Below, piece after piece: positions 26,232-38,600 of a DNA stretch of 64,000 nt. Both the position numbers and the translations under genes were made by a program. The notes beneath the pieces were generated by a model, which saw only the letters and a program-made list of their open reading frames with translations, was not told the origin of the DNA and did not search any database. How positions within the stretch are numbered: the first letter of the stretch is position 1; each line of letters opens with the position of its first letter. The DNA comes from Trametes villosa (Eukaryota; Basidiomycota; Agaricomycetes; Polyporales; Polyporaceae): contig PUDQ02000081.1 in NCBI GenBank assembly GCA_002964805.2, forward strand, positions 124,001-188,000. Reading direction: 5' to 3'.

Positions 26232-26236
26232 GGACG
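26232..26236. repeat. Left 5-bp target-site duplication of the copia element
   Basis: GGACG, repeated at 31,577-31,581 directly after the right LTR. 5 bp is the usual length for Ty1/copia integration. Confidence 0.9.
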
Positions 26237-26644
26237 TGTTGTACTTACCGCTTACTATACCACTTACGCTCTTTACTTACTCATTACTTACTCGTCTTTT
26301 ACTCGCATACATTCGTTTACTTACATTCAAAGCGCACGAGTCCTCGGACCGATATCCCCGCTTATCAGCGAATCGCGGCCGGCGCCTCATCGATAGAGGC
26401 GTCCGCCCTCGCTCACTTATACCTCGCCGACCGCGCGCAGGCCCCTCATCGTTCGTTTCCCCCGAACGCTGAGGTGAGCTTCCTGCGCGCTCCTACGCTC
26501 GCTTCCTTTTCGCTGACTTTAGTCCGTAGCTCACTCCGTTCTCGTTTAGGTAGCTACTGACTCAATACATCGTTCGTTTCCCCCGAACGCTGAGCTCACT
26601 CCGTTCTCGTTTAGACTTCGTCCGCGCTCGGCCATAACCTCGCA
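26237..26644 (+). repeat. 5' LTR
   Basis: 408 bp, starts TGTTGTACTT and ends CTCGCA. It contains internal direct duplications: a 27-bp block at 26,447-26,473 and 26,568-26,594, and a 22-bp block at 26,528-26,549 and 26,593-26,614. The 27-bp block includes a CGTTCG/CGAACG hairpin. Confidence 0.95.
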
Positions 26645-26656
26645 GGTTATGAGCCC
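26645..26656 (+). other. Primer-binding site matching the Met-tRNA anticodon arm
   Basis: GGTTATGAGCCC, directly after the 5' LTR, is complementary to GGGCTCATAACC. That is the anticodon stem-loop of a CAU methionine tRNA (the initiator in copia and Ty5), so priming probably uses an internal tRNA cut rather than the 3' end. The ATG within it (26,649) is also the first in-frame start of the Gag ORF. Confidence 0.7.
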
Positions 26657-29600
26657 TGCCTCGATGTCGCTCTCCAACACTTCCTCCAACGCCTCGAACC
26701 TCTTCACCGTTCCCAAGCTCGCTCAAGATGGATCCAATTGGATCACATACAAGGAGCGGATGCACACGGTTCTGGGCGCCCGCGGGTTGATGCGACATCT
26801 CTCCGGTACGGCACGTCGTCCTCCCTCTCCCCCTCCCTGGCCCCGTCCCGAGTCCAAGCCTGCGCAGAGTACCGAGCAGACACCCGGCCCTAAGGCCGCG
26901 AGCGAAACTCCGAGTACCGCGCAAGGTGAAGCTGCGAAGCCCGAGGCTGGCTCCAAGCCGGACCCGCTCGCAAGCTTATCGGACGACGACTACTTCGCCA
27001 AGGTCGAGGCTGCGGAGACGAAGCTAGACGACCACGAGCAGAAAGAGTTCGCGACCCGTCAGCAGATATACGGGACGATCACCGACTCTCTCCTCCTCAA
27101 GGTCAAGGACCTGGGGAGCGCGGCTGCCGTCTGGAGCGCGGTCATGAGAGAGCACGAGGGCAAGTCGGAGATGTACGCGAGCAGCGTCCGCACGCGTCTG
27201 CTCAACACCAGGTGCCCCGAGGGCGGCGACGTGCGCGAACACTTCGACACGCTCGTCCGTCTTCGCGAGGAGCTTGCGGGCATGGGCTCGCCTCTCCCCA
27301 ACGCCGAGTTCTCCGCGGCGATCTTCCAGTCGCTGCCGGAATCCTACGGCACCCTCCTCACGACGCTCTCCACCGCCGCTCGCATGACCGGCAACCTCCT
27401 CTCTCCCAGCGACATCATCTTCGCAGCCAGCGAGGAGTTCGACCGTCGCAAGCTCAACAACCCCTCGCTGTCCGGCGAGTCAGCGCTCGCAGCGCAATCG
27501 AGCGCGTCGCTCGAGTGCTACAACTGCAAGCGCAAAGGCCATGTCAAGGCCGACTGCTGGCGCAAGGGCGGAGGGAAGGAAGGCCAAGGTCCGAAGCAGC
27601 AGAACGCTCGGAAGGGACGCGGTCGCGGCAGAGGAGGTGGAGGCGGCCGTTCAGCGAACGTCGCGAAGGCCAACGCTGAAGACGAGGAGTGCGCGTTCAC
27701 CACCCTCGCGCTCGGTAGCACCGCACGACTCGATTTCAACCCCCACAGTCGAGACCGCATCGAAGTCTACGACAGCGGCGCGACTCGCCACATCTCCCCG
27801 TATCGCGACACCTTCACCGCGTTCACCGCGCTCGACCCGCCGCAGCCAATCAACACCGCCGACGGCCACTCGTTCTCAGCCGTAGGCGAAGGCAGCGTGC
27901 GCGTGCAGGTCCCGAACGGCGATGGCTTCACTGCCGTCACGCTCCAGCGCGTCCTATACGCGCCCGAGATCGCGTTCGCGCTCATATCCATTCGACGCGC
28001 GGACGAGGCGGGATTCTCCGCCGTGTTCGAGAAGGGCGAGTGCCGCCTCTACCGGCGCTCGAACCAGGCGACCATTGGTCGCATCCCTCTCCGCGACGGA
28101 CTGTACCAGGTCCGCCGCCAGGACGTAGCAGCTGCGACCGGCTTTGGGAAAGGCCCGGATCTCAAGCTGACGAACCACGAGCTTCACCGGCGCATGGGAC
28201 ACATCTCCCCGCTCGTATCGCGCAGCGCGGTGAAGCACGGTCGTATCTGCGGCATCAAGCTGACGGATGACTCGACGGATGAGGTCTGCGAGACCTGCAT
28301 CCAGGCGAAGATCACGCGCAAGCCCGTGCCGGACGAGCGGGAGAGCGAGCTCGCGGAGAACTACGGCGATCAGTTCCACGCTGATACCTGGTCTGCCGAC
28401 GTGCCCTCTCTTGGAGGCAACAAGTACGCGACGATGTGGACGGACGATTCGAAGCGCTGGACGCGCACGGTCCCCCAGAAAGACAAGAGCCAAGCTCTCG
28501 ATGCGTACAAGGCCCTCGAGGCCGAGATCGAGACACAGGAGGGCCGTCGCGACTCGCATCAAGCGACTCCAAACCGACGGCGGTGGCGAGTTCTGGAGCA
28601 CCGACTTCGACGACTACGTCAAGTCGCGAGGCACCCACCACCGCACCTCTGTCCACGACACACCAGAAGAGAACGGCGTCGCGGAACGCGCCAACCGCAC
28701 GCTCGCGGAGCACTCGCGCGCGATGCTTCTCGACTCAGGCCTCCCCCGCAACCTCTGGTCGTACTCGATGGTCCACGCGACCTGGCTCAAGAACCGCACG
28801 CCGACGCGCGCACTCAACGGGCTGACGCCTTTCGAGGCGCGCTATGGCAAGGCCCCCGACCTCCGCGACCTGCACCGGTTCGGAGCGAAGGTGTGGGTAC
28901 GGAAGGAGCGGTCTGGCAAGACCGAGAGCAAGGCGGTCGAGGGCCGCTTTGTCGGGTACAGCCAGAAGAGCAAGGGCTACCAGGTCTATTGGCCTGGGAA
29001 GCGCTCCGTCACCGTCGAGCGCAACGTCCGCTTCGTCGAGGACGAACCAGACGCGGTCGAGCAGGACGACGCGCCGCTCGAGGGGGCGAAGCAGAACAAG
29101 GGCGAGCAGCCCGCGCCGCCCTCTCTCCCCACCGCACAAACCTCCGAAGCAGCCGCCGACACGCCCGCCGCGCCCGTATCTCGCGAAGCGACACCACCGC
29201 CCACCGCGCCGACGACCTCGAGCCCCGCGCCGCAGACGACTGTCGAGGACGCGCCGGACGAGGACGACGACGAGGAAGAGGCGGCAGCACCTGAGCCACA
29301 GCTCGGACGCGGACACCGCGTCCACAAGCCGTCGCTCTACCTCCGTCGCCTCAACCAAGGCGAAGGCACCGTCGATGGCCGCCGCTCGAGACACCCTAGA
29401 GGCGTCCAGGCGAGCGAGCTCATGGGAGCTGCCACGGTGACTGCGCTCGCGACGCTGGTAGCTACAGAGGAGAGCTACGGCTTAGCGGCGCTGTGGGACG
29501 ACGAGGAGAGCGAGAGCGACGAGCAGGAGCCAGCGCGCCCCGCCCTGGAGTACGGCTTCGCGGCGATGGACGCCGCGCTGGTGATCCACGAGGGGCAAGA

Positions 29601-31161
29601 GCCCCGCACTCTCGCTGAAGCGCAAGCGTCACCGGACTGGCCGCACTGGGAGGACGCGATCGCCAAGGAGATCGACAACCTCCGCGAGCACGACACCTAC
29701 GACCTGGTCGAACCGCCCCGCAACACGAACATTGTGGGCAGCCGCTTCGTATTCCGCATCAAGCGCGATGCGGAGGGCGCGATCATGCAGTACAAGGCCC
29801 GTCTTGTTGCGCAAGGCTTCACGCAGATGCCCGGCGTCGACTTCAACGAGACGTTCGCGCCCGTCGCCAAGCTCGCCTCGATCCGCACCATCCTCGCGCT
29901 CGCCGCCCGCTACGACTGGGAGCTCGAACAGATGGACGTGAAGTCCGCGTACCTCAATGGCAAGCTCGACGAGGAGATCTTCATGCGCCAGCCGCCGGGC
30001 TCCGCCGCGAACGGGCAGGAGCACCTCGTGTGCAAGCTGAAGAAGACCCTCTACGGCCTCAAGCAGGCCGGTCGTGGCTGGTACAAGACGCTCTCCGAGT
30101 CAATGCGCGCGATGGGATTCGCCCGTTGCGACGCCGACCACGCCGTCTGGTACAAGCGCGACGGAGCCTCCGCGCTCATCGTCGCTTCCTCTGTCGACGA
30201 CCTCACGATCGCTGGCACGAAGGACCTCGTCTTCGAGTTCAAGGCTGACATCAGCTCGCGCTTCGAGATGAGTGATCTAGGCGCTATGCGCTGGATCCTC
30301 GGCATTGAAGTGCAGCGCGATCGCAACGCCAGGACCATCGCGATCTCACAGCGCTCGTACCTCGACGCGATCGTCGCGCGGTTCAACCTCGAGAACGCGA
30401 ACCCCGCAACCACGCCTCTGCAGCCAGGGGGCGCGCTCGGACATCACCAGTCGCCCGCAACTCCACGTCAGTACGAAGACATGCGCGACGTGCCCTACCG
30501 CGAGGCCGTCGGGTCGCTCATGTACGCCGCTATGGGTAGCCGCCCGGACATCACGTTCGCGGTGACCGCCTTGTCGCAGTTCATGCAGAACCCCGGCCAC
30601 CCGCACTGGGAAGCAGTCAAGCGCGTGCTCCGGTACCTCAAGGGGACGCGCGAGCAATGGCTCGTCTACGGCGGCGTTCGCGACGGCCTTCAAGGCTTCT
30701 CGGACGCGGACTGGGGATCCTCAACCGAGCACCGCCATTCCATCAGCGGCTACGTCTACACCGTCGACGGCGGCGCCATCTCCTGGTCTGCGAAGAAACA
30801 AAATGCCGTCGCCCTTTCAAGCACCGAAGCCGAGTACATCGCGCTCACGCACGCCTCGAAGGAAGCGCTCTGGTTGCGCTATCTCCTCGCCGACATGCTC
30901 GATCCGGACGTCGCGAAGCACCCGCTCACGCTCTTCAGCGACAACCGCTCCGCGATCGCACTCGCGAAGGACAACGCCTTCCACCCGCGCACCAAGCACA
31001 TCGACATCCGCTTCCATTTCATCCGCGAAGCGGTAGACGATGGCAAGATCGCGCTCGGGCACAGGCGCACCGAGGACATGCCCGCGGACCTCTTCACGAA
31101 GGCCCTGCCGCGGCCGCGGATTGAACACCTCTCCGCGCTCTTCGGCCTGCGTACGCTTTGA
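26649..31161 (+). CDS. Copia Gag-Pol polyprotein, frameshifted inside integrase
   Basis: Frame 1 (26,649 to about 28,540) encodes Gag with a CCHC zinc knuckle (CYNCKRKGHVKADCW), the aspartic protease site (VYDSGATRHIS), the pre-integrase HHCC segment (LHRRMGHIS ... CETCIQAK) and the first half of the integrase core (FHADTWSADVPSLGG). From about 28,552 the frame is +1 and continues with TDGGGEF, PEENGVAERANRTL, the reverse transcriptase (YKARLVAQGFTQ, DVKSAYLNG, LYGLKQAGRGW, SVDDLTIAG) and RNase H (GFSDADWGS, SSTEAEYIAL, TKHIDIRFHFIRE), ending FGLRTL at TGA 31,159-31,161. The single frame change lies between integrase catalytic residues, not at a gag/pol boundary, so it looks like an indel rather than programmed recoding. 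This copy is probably non-autonomous unless the indel is a base-call error. Confidence 0.93.
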
Positions 31162-31166
31162 GGGGG
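31160..31166 (+). other. Polypurine tract of the copia element
   Basis: GAGGGGG ends two bases before the 3' LTR, overlaps the Gag-Pol stop codon, and is in the usual place for plus-strand priming. Confidence 0.75.
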
Positions 31167-31168
31167 CG

Positions 31169-31576
31169 TGTTGTACTTACCGCTTACTATACCACTTACG
31201 CTCTTTACTTACTCATTACTTACTCGTCTTTTACTCGCATACATTCGTTTACTTACATTCAAAGCGCACGAGTCCTCGGACCGATATCCCCGCTTATCAG
31301 CGAATCGCGGCCGGCGCCTCATCGATAGAGGCGTCCGCCCTCGCTCACTTATACCTCGCCGACCGCGCGCAGGCCCCTCATCGTTCGTTTCCCCCGAACG
31401 CTGAGGTGAGCTTCCTGCGCGCTCCTACGCTCGCTTCCTTTTCGCTGACTTTAGTCCGTAGCTCACTCCGTTCTCGTTTAGGTAGCTACTGACTCAATAC
31501 ATCGTTCGTTTCCCCCGAACGCTGAGCTCACTCCGTTCTCGTTTAGACTTCGTCCGCGCTCGGCCATAACCTCGCA
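31169..31576 (+). repeat. 3' LTR
   Basis: 408 bp, identical by eye to the 5' LTR over its full length including the internal duplications, and followed by GGACG. Confidence 0.95.
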
Positions 31577-31581
31577 GGACG
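31577..31581. repeat. Right 5-bp target-site duplication of the copia element
   Basis: GGACG, matching 26,232-26,236. Confidence 0.9.
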
Positions 31582-32618
31582 GTCCGAAATCTATTTCGCA
31601 GGTACATTCCCAGGGCTTTTAGAACGTTTGAAGTAGTTCAAGTAGAGGGTTAGATTGTAGGGACGCACTGGATTATTCAGCGTGACAAAACAGTGCAGCC
31701 TTTCGTTACAGCGCCTACCAAAACGGGTGATGGGCGTCTGTAACTGCCTGTTCGTCGCGTTCGTCTACTTCGAGTCTACTCGAGGTTCTGGTGATTGCTG
31801 CCATCCTCCTAGGTCAAACTCTAGTCTGTGCTCTGATGATAGGCTTTGGATAGTACAGGTGCTTGGCTGAGTGCTGTACCATCTGCTTCACCCTGCAGAT
31901 AACTCTCAAGATTACTGTTCCAACCGAGTGTCTTTAGGCGCCGTGAGCACCGAAGCACTCCTTGTCGAAAGACAGAAGGAATACTCATTCTAGTAGCCTG
32001 CTAACTATGCTACAGGGAGGAGGAGGATATAAAAAGTGAGTACTTACTGCTACTTTCTCGCTTTCTAGCTTACTCAAAAGGTTTTCCGTGTCAGGGTTGC
32101 GCGCTGCTTGCGTTGATTAGTGCTGCTGCACGCGTTACTTATCGCGGCGGCTGCGGCCGCCGGCAGTTGACGCACCTGCCGCAGATACGCAGCCATGGAC
32201 GCAAGGCTTGCCGCACACTTCTGCGGCAGTTGCATCACCGGTTGCTGCACTATGCGGCACCATGCGCACGTCCGCTGTCATCTGCTGAGGCTTGCTCGTA
32301 TGCCTGCGGCATGCGCTTGCGTCTGCGCGATTTCTATCTGACCTGCTGCTGATGGTATGCTTGCATCTGCTGCTCTTCTTACTTTGCTCGCTGCTAACTG
32401 CTCAGTCTCTCTGTAACAGACTTTCGTGCATGAGCTGCTAGTCACATATTCCCAGCGGTAGCCTCGCGAGCACACCAGTGTGGATTGAGTGCAGGGACAC
32501 CACGAGGCTATCGAACTGACCTCGTAAGTCCAAATGCGGTCTTGACTTGACAAAATCTGATATGTTCTACAGGTTTAATTATAATCAATTTTGTACTCGC
32601 TGTATACAATTTTGCCCA
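31582..32618. other. MULE 5' arm between the copia insertion and the transposase gene
   Basis: About 1 kb without a recognised gene. It should contain the transposase promoter. The segment 32,150-32,310 holds six GCCGCA/TGCGGC hexamers. Confidence 0.5.
32152..32310. repeat. GCCGCA/TGCGGC hexamer cluster, 5' arm of the MULE
   Basis: Copies of the hexamer or its complement start at 32,152, 32,178, 32,210, 32,222, 32,253 and 32,305, with two more at 25,925 and 25,935 next to the left terminus. A similar cluster lies just inside the right terminus. Subterminal motif clusters are typical transposase-binding zones (inference). Confidence 0.6.
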
Positions 32619-35600
32619 ATGTCATTGCTTCGCCTCCTCAGCTCCCTGTGCCTGCGTACTTCTGCTTCGTCTACTCCTTCCGCTTGCTGGCCTAATTTAT
32701 TGGTATCTCCGCTTTACTGTTCACACTCTTCCCTTCGTCGTCGCTGCGTCGTCGCTACACTAGCTGCCAATGGTCTTAGTACGTCTGAGTGGGCACTACT
32801 AGAACATTTGGCGGAAAACATTGACACTATATTGCAGGGACTACTTCGCCACATAGCGGCTTACTTCAAGCCTAACAAAAGTATCATACAGACCTCCGGG
32901 AAGAGACGGAAACGTCATCGTTCTCCTAGCCTTGACACCGGCTCTGATGAGCTTGTCCGTAGGCATACAAAACGACGCCATCACGGTCAGTATACCCGCT
33001 TGACAGGATAGTTATTATGGCCCAAGCTGACCGGCGTATGTATCAGCAGTGTCGCGCCGAAAAGAGCCTAAACATAATGTCCGCAACAGGCGCAGCAGTC
33101 TACGCGCTTCTCAGCCTGGCGGAGCCGAGGACGACAATTCGGAGCAGCCAGACTCTAGCGACACAGAAGCCACCTCTGGGTCTTCCGAACACGAGCCTCT
33201 CGACGCTCAGGCCATGAGAAGCAGACGGTCAAAAGCAGGGCGACACGCCGGGGCAGCTAGCCTTGTACAGGACGGTGAATACCAGTGTAGGCTTGTACTA
33301 CTCCTAAAAGACTAACTGATCGATTGCCTTACTAGCCGTCTGGGATGGATGGCCGGACGGAGACTTCGAGCAGACGTTCTCCCTGGAACAGGTCAAGCAG
33401 ACGAAGAACCTTGCGGTGCATTGGGCCTGTATGACTTCCGGGCTTCAATCTGGCTCTTCCGAAGCAGAATCCTGGGTAGATGGGCGCAAAAGCGAAAGGC
33501 GCTGCCAGGGTGTTATTCAGTGCGACAACCTCGACTGCTCAATCGTCGTGCGTCCCAAAGTCAGCCATGCCCGCAAAGAGGCTCAGACTTCTCGCCCTTG
33601 CGCATGCGGCGGCGTCCTTTCCCGCTCCGACCTCACCTGCCCTGCTCGCCAACGTCTATACAAGTTCAGGCATGGTACACACCTAGTGCACTCGGGATAC
33701 CATAACCATCCACGCCCCACCCACATCTTGCACCTCCGAGCGGATGAACAAGCTGCATTCTATCAGCTCGTCTCTGAACATCCGAAGGCGGGCCCACTAG
33801 AGCTTGTCATCGGAACACAGACACTCCATGGTCCTGGAAAAGCATCTGGCGACATCTCTCCTGTCCTTCTCAACAAGGATCGCGTCAAGTACGAACAGCG
33901 GAGGATCAAACAGGCCACTACTAGTGGGGCGGGCGGCGGTGGCGACCAGTTCATCTCCATGTTTGCTGACTTCACAAGGGATCATCCTGGCTTTGTCCTG
34001 CAGTCCGTCATTGGCGACATATCTGTGATCTCGGTGCAGACAGCTGTGTTGCGCTCGGAACTGGTCAAAGACGGCCCACTCTCTGGCACGGACGAAGACG
34101 TCAATGGCATTGTCTCCGACGCTGCGCATGGTTTCTGGCGCGATAGGGCTGCTCTCCTTATCATCAGCTCTACTTTCTCGCCCCGTCTACGCTGCTGGGT
34201 CCCCGTCATCCTTTCGTACTCGAACGGGGCTACAACGGGCCACTACAAGCTACACTTCCTGGCGCTCTTCCAAAGCATGGCTCAGGAGGCTCGTAAGCGC
34301 GAGATTACCGTCACTGACTCGCTGTTTGCAAACGTAAGTTAGCCCCCACAGTAGCTCTAAAGTATATCTTTACTTATTGCAGTTCTACGCTACGCAGGTC
34401 GTCGATTTCAGCGAGGCAGAACGGTCAGGGTTCATCAAAGCATTCGTCGAGTTTTGGCGCCGTGAGGGCACAACTCGCACCAGCGACAATCTCCGCACGA
34501 GTGCTGAAAGACTCTTGAAGGGCTGCCAGCAGCATTTCCGAGCTGGGGTGACGCGTATCAAGCGCATCGGGGGGGTGATTCCGCTTGGGCAGGCCTCAAA
34601 GTTCGAGAAGATGGCACACAACCTCCTGACCCACGCCGACCTGGACTCGTTTCACAAGGGAGCGGATGCTCTCTTGAATTCTTTCCCCCAGGCTTCTCCG
34701 TGGCTCGAGTGGTGGCTTCGAGACTCTCATGCTCGGATGCTGTTCATTCCCTACCGGCGGATGGACGCTGCGCTCTGGGAGTCGCTTCCGGACACCACGA
34801 ACGCCGAAGAGGCCATGCATTGGAAGATCTATGCTGGCATCGGACAAGACCAGACACTCATGGGCGGCCTCACATCCCTATACGCATTTGCAGGCCACTA
34901 CGAGAGGCTCCTAGCGGGAGCAGCTAGTACGTACCTCCAGCTAGTACCGAAAGTCTTGTGAATTACTGATATATCTTGCGATTTTGACTCACACATTCAG
35001 TCGGCGCGCCCATTCGCTATGGTCACGCTGAGCCATGGAAGCAGACATCAAAACGTATCGGACGAACCAAGCCTTCCAGAGACCCGCACCGCCGAAAGCA
35101 CTCGACACGCTATGTCAATGATGGCCGTCCTCCCGACACGAGGAAGGCGATGCTAACATTGCTAAGAGGCCAAAAACATCGTAAGCAGCTCAGGGAGAAG
35201 CTCAGCAAGAAGCTAGGCGCGGCCGCAGTGTTGTCAACCCAGCATGCCACGCCGGAGGATAAGGTGCGGCCTGAGGCTCGTGCATCGCGGAGTCATTCAG
35301 GCCCCTTGCGTGCGGTCAGGCTTAAAGAGCCGCTTGTAGAGCGGACACAGTCGCCCAGACCAAGTCGCCACCCTGCAGCAGTCTACCCGGAGTCTATGTC
35401 TGATTCCTCTTCCTCCCTGGACTTTCCCTCGCGGACTGGAAGCCGTCTTTCGCGAGAACAGCCAGGGCCGATGGACGTTGGGCAGATACCCGTGGATGCT
35501 CCTACCCCCACTGCGACTCTGAACCGCTGTTCTCTCCCCTCCTATCCCCAAGCGGACAACTCTTGCTGGTTAGACGTCGCTCTCCAAGTTACCTTCGTCT

Positions 35601-38600
35601 CAGCTTCCCTTGACTTCCGCGGGTTTGAGGACCGCTTCCGTGGAGTAGTCTCTCAGGACAGTCTCCTATACAAGCTATACAGATGCATGAATCTGCGAAG
35701 ACTCGTCGAGTCGGAGCCCACAGGCCAGAACAACAACCCACAGTATCTTGGCCTGCAGAGAGACGTCTTTCGGAAGCAACTCCTGGCCCACACCAAGCCC
35801 TTGATCAAGTCGCTGACGAGCCAAGAGAACGTCTTTGTAAGCCTTTGAATGCTGTATATTTGCGCTGAATCTCTGACACTATGTACATTGAACTATACCA
35901 GGCTTGGCTCGGCGAAATGCTACGTGACTCCATGCCGGACACGAGCTCTCACGCTGCACTCACATACTTCATGGGTTACAACCTCACCTACCGCTCCTGC
36001 GCAACCCCGGCCTCGGAAGGAGACGCACACTTCCAAGTATCATCCTCCCCTCGGCCTGTCTTCTATCACCAGCTCTACTCTGCGCTGAACCACAAGCACG
36101 ATGGCTCTGTCTCGACGTGGCTGAAAAGCCTGTACTCTCTCAAACAGCAACCCGACGTAGTTCCCTGTTGGCGTACGGTCCACGCCGACTCGAAGGTCCA
36201 GGCTGACTCAGGGAGGGCCGCCGGGCTGGCGACAGGCTATCAGAGCTGCCTATCATCCTCCTCTGTGACTACCCTACAGATCTGCGTACCCGTCTTGCTT
36301 ATAGTCGACCTCAACCAGGAAGGGGGGCAAGAATGGAACTGTGCCGACCGCATCGTGATATCTTCGAAGACCTCGACAATGCCTGCAATAGTGTACCATC
36401 TCGTGGCTCGTGTCTTCCATAGCGCTGTCAAGGCGCATTACACTGCCCGCTTTCGCACCAATCTTGGCGGCAGTGGCGGCGGCAACAGCCGATCTATCAT
36501 CTACGAGTACGACAGCCTACTGAACGGGGGGTATGCCCAGGAGGTTTCCGGTGGAAAGCTAGCGTCACATCTTGCTGGGACCGACTCGGCCATCCACATT
36601 CCCACATCCTTCACCACTGCTGCCGCTATCTATCAGCTTAGTGGCGGAATGGCGACACAACAGCAGTTCCTGACAAGCCGGTTAGCCCAACTCTCCAAAA
36701 GCCACCAGGTAGAACTGTCGGAGGACACAGTCGCCGCCCTGCCCACAGCAAACATTGCTCTCACCGGAAGGAACCAAGTCCGGGTGGAAAATGCGGACCG
36801 CTACTGGCTCTCTACCTCGCGTAAACACACGAGCGGAACGGTGGACTATGTCTTAGGATCCTCCCAAGCCCGCCCATCGGCAGACGATCCCACACCGGAG
36901 CAGCCGAAGACGGATCCCACACCGGAGCAGCCGAAGGCGGAAGCCAAACTACGCACCGGCACGCTGCACAGCTTCTGGGCACCTCAACACCGTGGTCGAG
37001 CCAAGGTTACCCAAGTGCTTGAGGCTACCTCGCGAGCCGATGCCACCTTACCCTCTGTGAACACTCATGTAGCGGTCACCGCCGACACTACCCAACCCAC
37101 CGCCGACACCGCCCGCCTCGACGGCGACATTGCCCCCGGTGGCAGCAAGACCTCCCCCCTCGACAGCAACACCACCCGTGTCAACGCCGAAGCCGCCCCC
37201 ATCGACGCTGACATGGCCCTCATCGACGCAGACACCGCCCTCAACAATATCAGCGCTGCTACCGCTGACGCTGATGCCGCCCTCATCAACACCGATAGCA
37301 GTCCCACTGACACCGGCGCAAACGCTGCCCCGCCGGTCATCGACGCCAACTCGACCTCACCTATCACCTTTCCCGCCAGAGGTGACCAAGGCGACGGGAG
37401 CGCGCCGGCTGCCACATCATCGCAGCCACTACTTGAACACCGAGAGGCGTCGCCCTTTCCCGTGAGGTGCCGTTGCGGCGTGTTCGGAGATGGGAACAGC
37501 ACCGGGGTCCTCGACGGCCTGGAGATGATCGAGTGCGAGGACTGCCGGACCTGGTCGCATGTCTCATGTCAGTTCCGAGGACGTGCGAGCCTCCTACCAA
37601 AGCAGGCTACCTTTGTCTGCGACGATTGTGATCCACGCTACGTATTAGGTATCCTCAAAGTTTCCGAGTAAGTGCTACACTCCATGGCAGTCGGCGGCGA
37701 ACTTACTTTATGATACTCGCAGACCAGCGCTAGAGACCGTGGCCAAGCGACGCAGTAGTCGGTCCGCCACCTTGCAAGCAACACTATCAAACCGACTAAT
37801 GTGAGCGTGTCAGCAAGGTCACGGGAAACGCGCACTGACTCCGAGTGGAAGTGTTGGCCAAGGAGCTCTCGTGAAAGTCGGAACCTTCTGGTACCCTGCG
37901 CGCCTCTTGAAGCGACAGGTACAACACGGGGACCTTCGCTTGTGGCGTGTCAGCATGTGGCGATTGTCCGAATGCTTGGAACGCGCACCCGATACGACGC
38001 AGCTTGTACCGGAGACCATGATTCGAGATGAGCTATGGCAGGATAGGAACGCGAGGAGGCTGATCAGGGTGAGCCCGGCTGTGCCCTTCAGATCGCACTA
38101 CTCAATATCTGACAAGCGGGAGATTAGCTTGGAAAGTGGACTCTAGCGTCGACACTTGCCGATTCAGACTCGATTCTAGCGGACCCCAGCTCCTACCCAT
38201 ACACGGATGCTATCCACAGGGTACTCAATCCGCACCTCGATACGCTTGCCAGACTCCTCGCATGGACGCCGGACCTCGAAGAAGACTCACCTGCTGCGAC
38301 CTTGCTCGAAGAAGAAGTCCCCGTCCTAGGCTTCTTGCGCCACACAGCCTCGACATCGGACCTCCCAGCAGAGCGGCGAGGCCTTGTTGCTCACACTGGA
38401 GAGCTACCACTCAAAACGCGATGTGAAATCAACAACTGGATCGATCGGCACGTACCGGGGGCCCCAGCGTCGCGACATCTCTGGATATCTGGGCCAGTGA
38501 ACGCGCACGCAATCACGCTGATCCTAGCCGCCAGACAGCACAAGCAGCATCTGAAGCACCCGGGCTGCCCTCCGAAGAATGACAGCCCCGAAAGCGGAGC

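Larger units (their letters stand above)
26237..31576 (+). mobile_element. Ty1/copia LTR retrotransposon, recent insertion
   Basis: 5.34 kb element with 408-bp LTRs that look identical base for base by eye, TG...CA ends, a GGACG duplication, a tRNA-derived primer site right after the left LTR, a purine tract right before the right LTR and a Gag-Pol reading region in copia order (integrase before reverse transcriptase). It lies inside the left arm of the MULE, 332 bp from its end, in the same orientation as the transposase gene. Identical LTRs imply a very recent insertion, younger than the host MULE. A frameshift interrupts integrase. Confidence 0.96.

Noticed and set aside
28533..28555. Programmed +1 frameshift in copia Gag-Pol
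   Set aside because: It is within integrase rather than at the gag/pol boundary and lacks a Ty1-like CTT AGG C slip site; an indel is the simpler reading.
28844..29440. Extra open frames overlapping the copia polymerase region
   Set aside because: Ser/Arg-rich shadows of the polyprotein frame.
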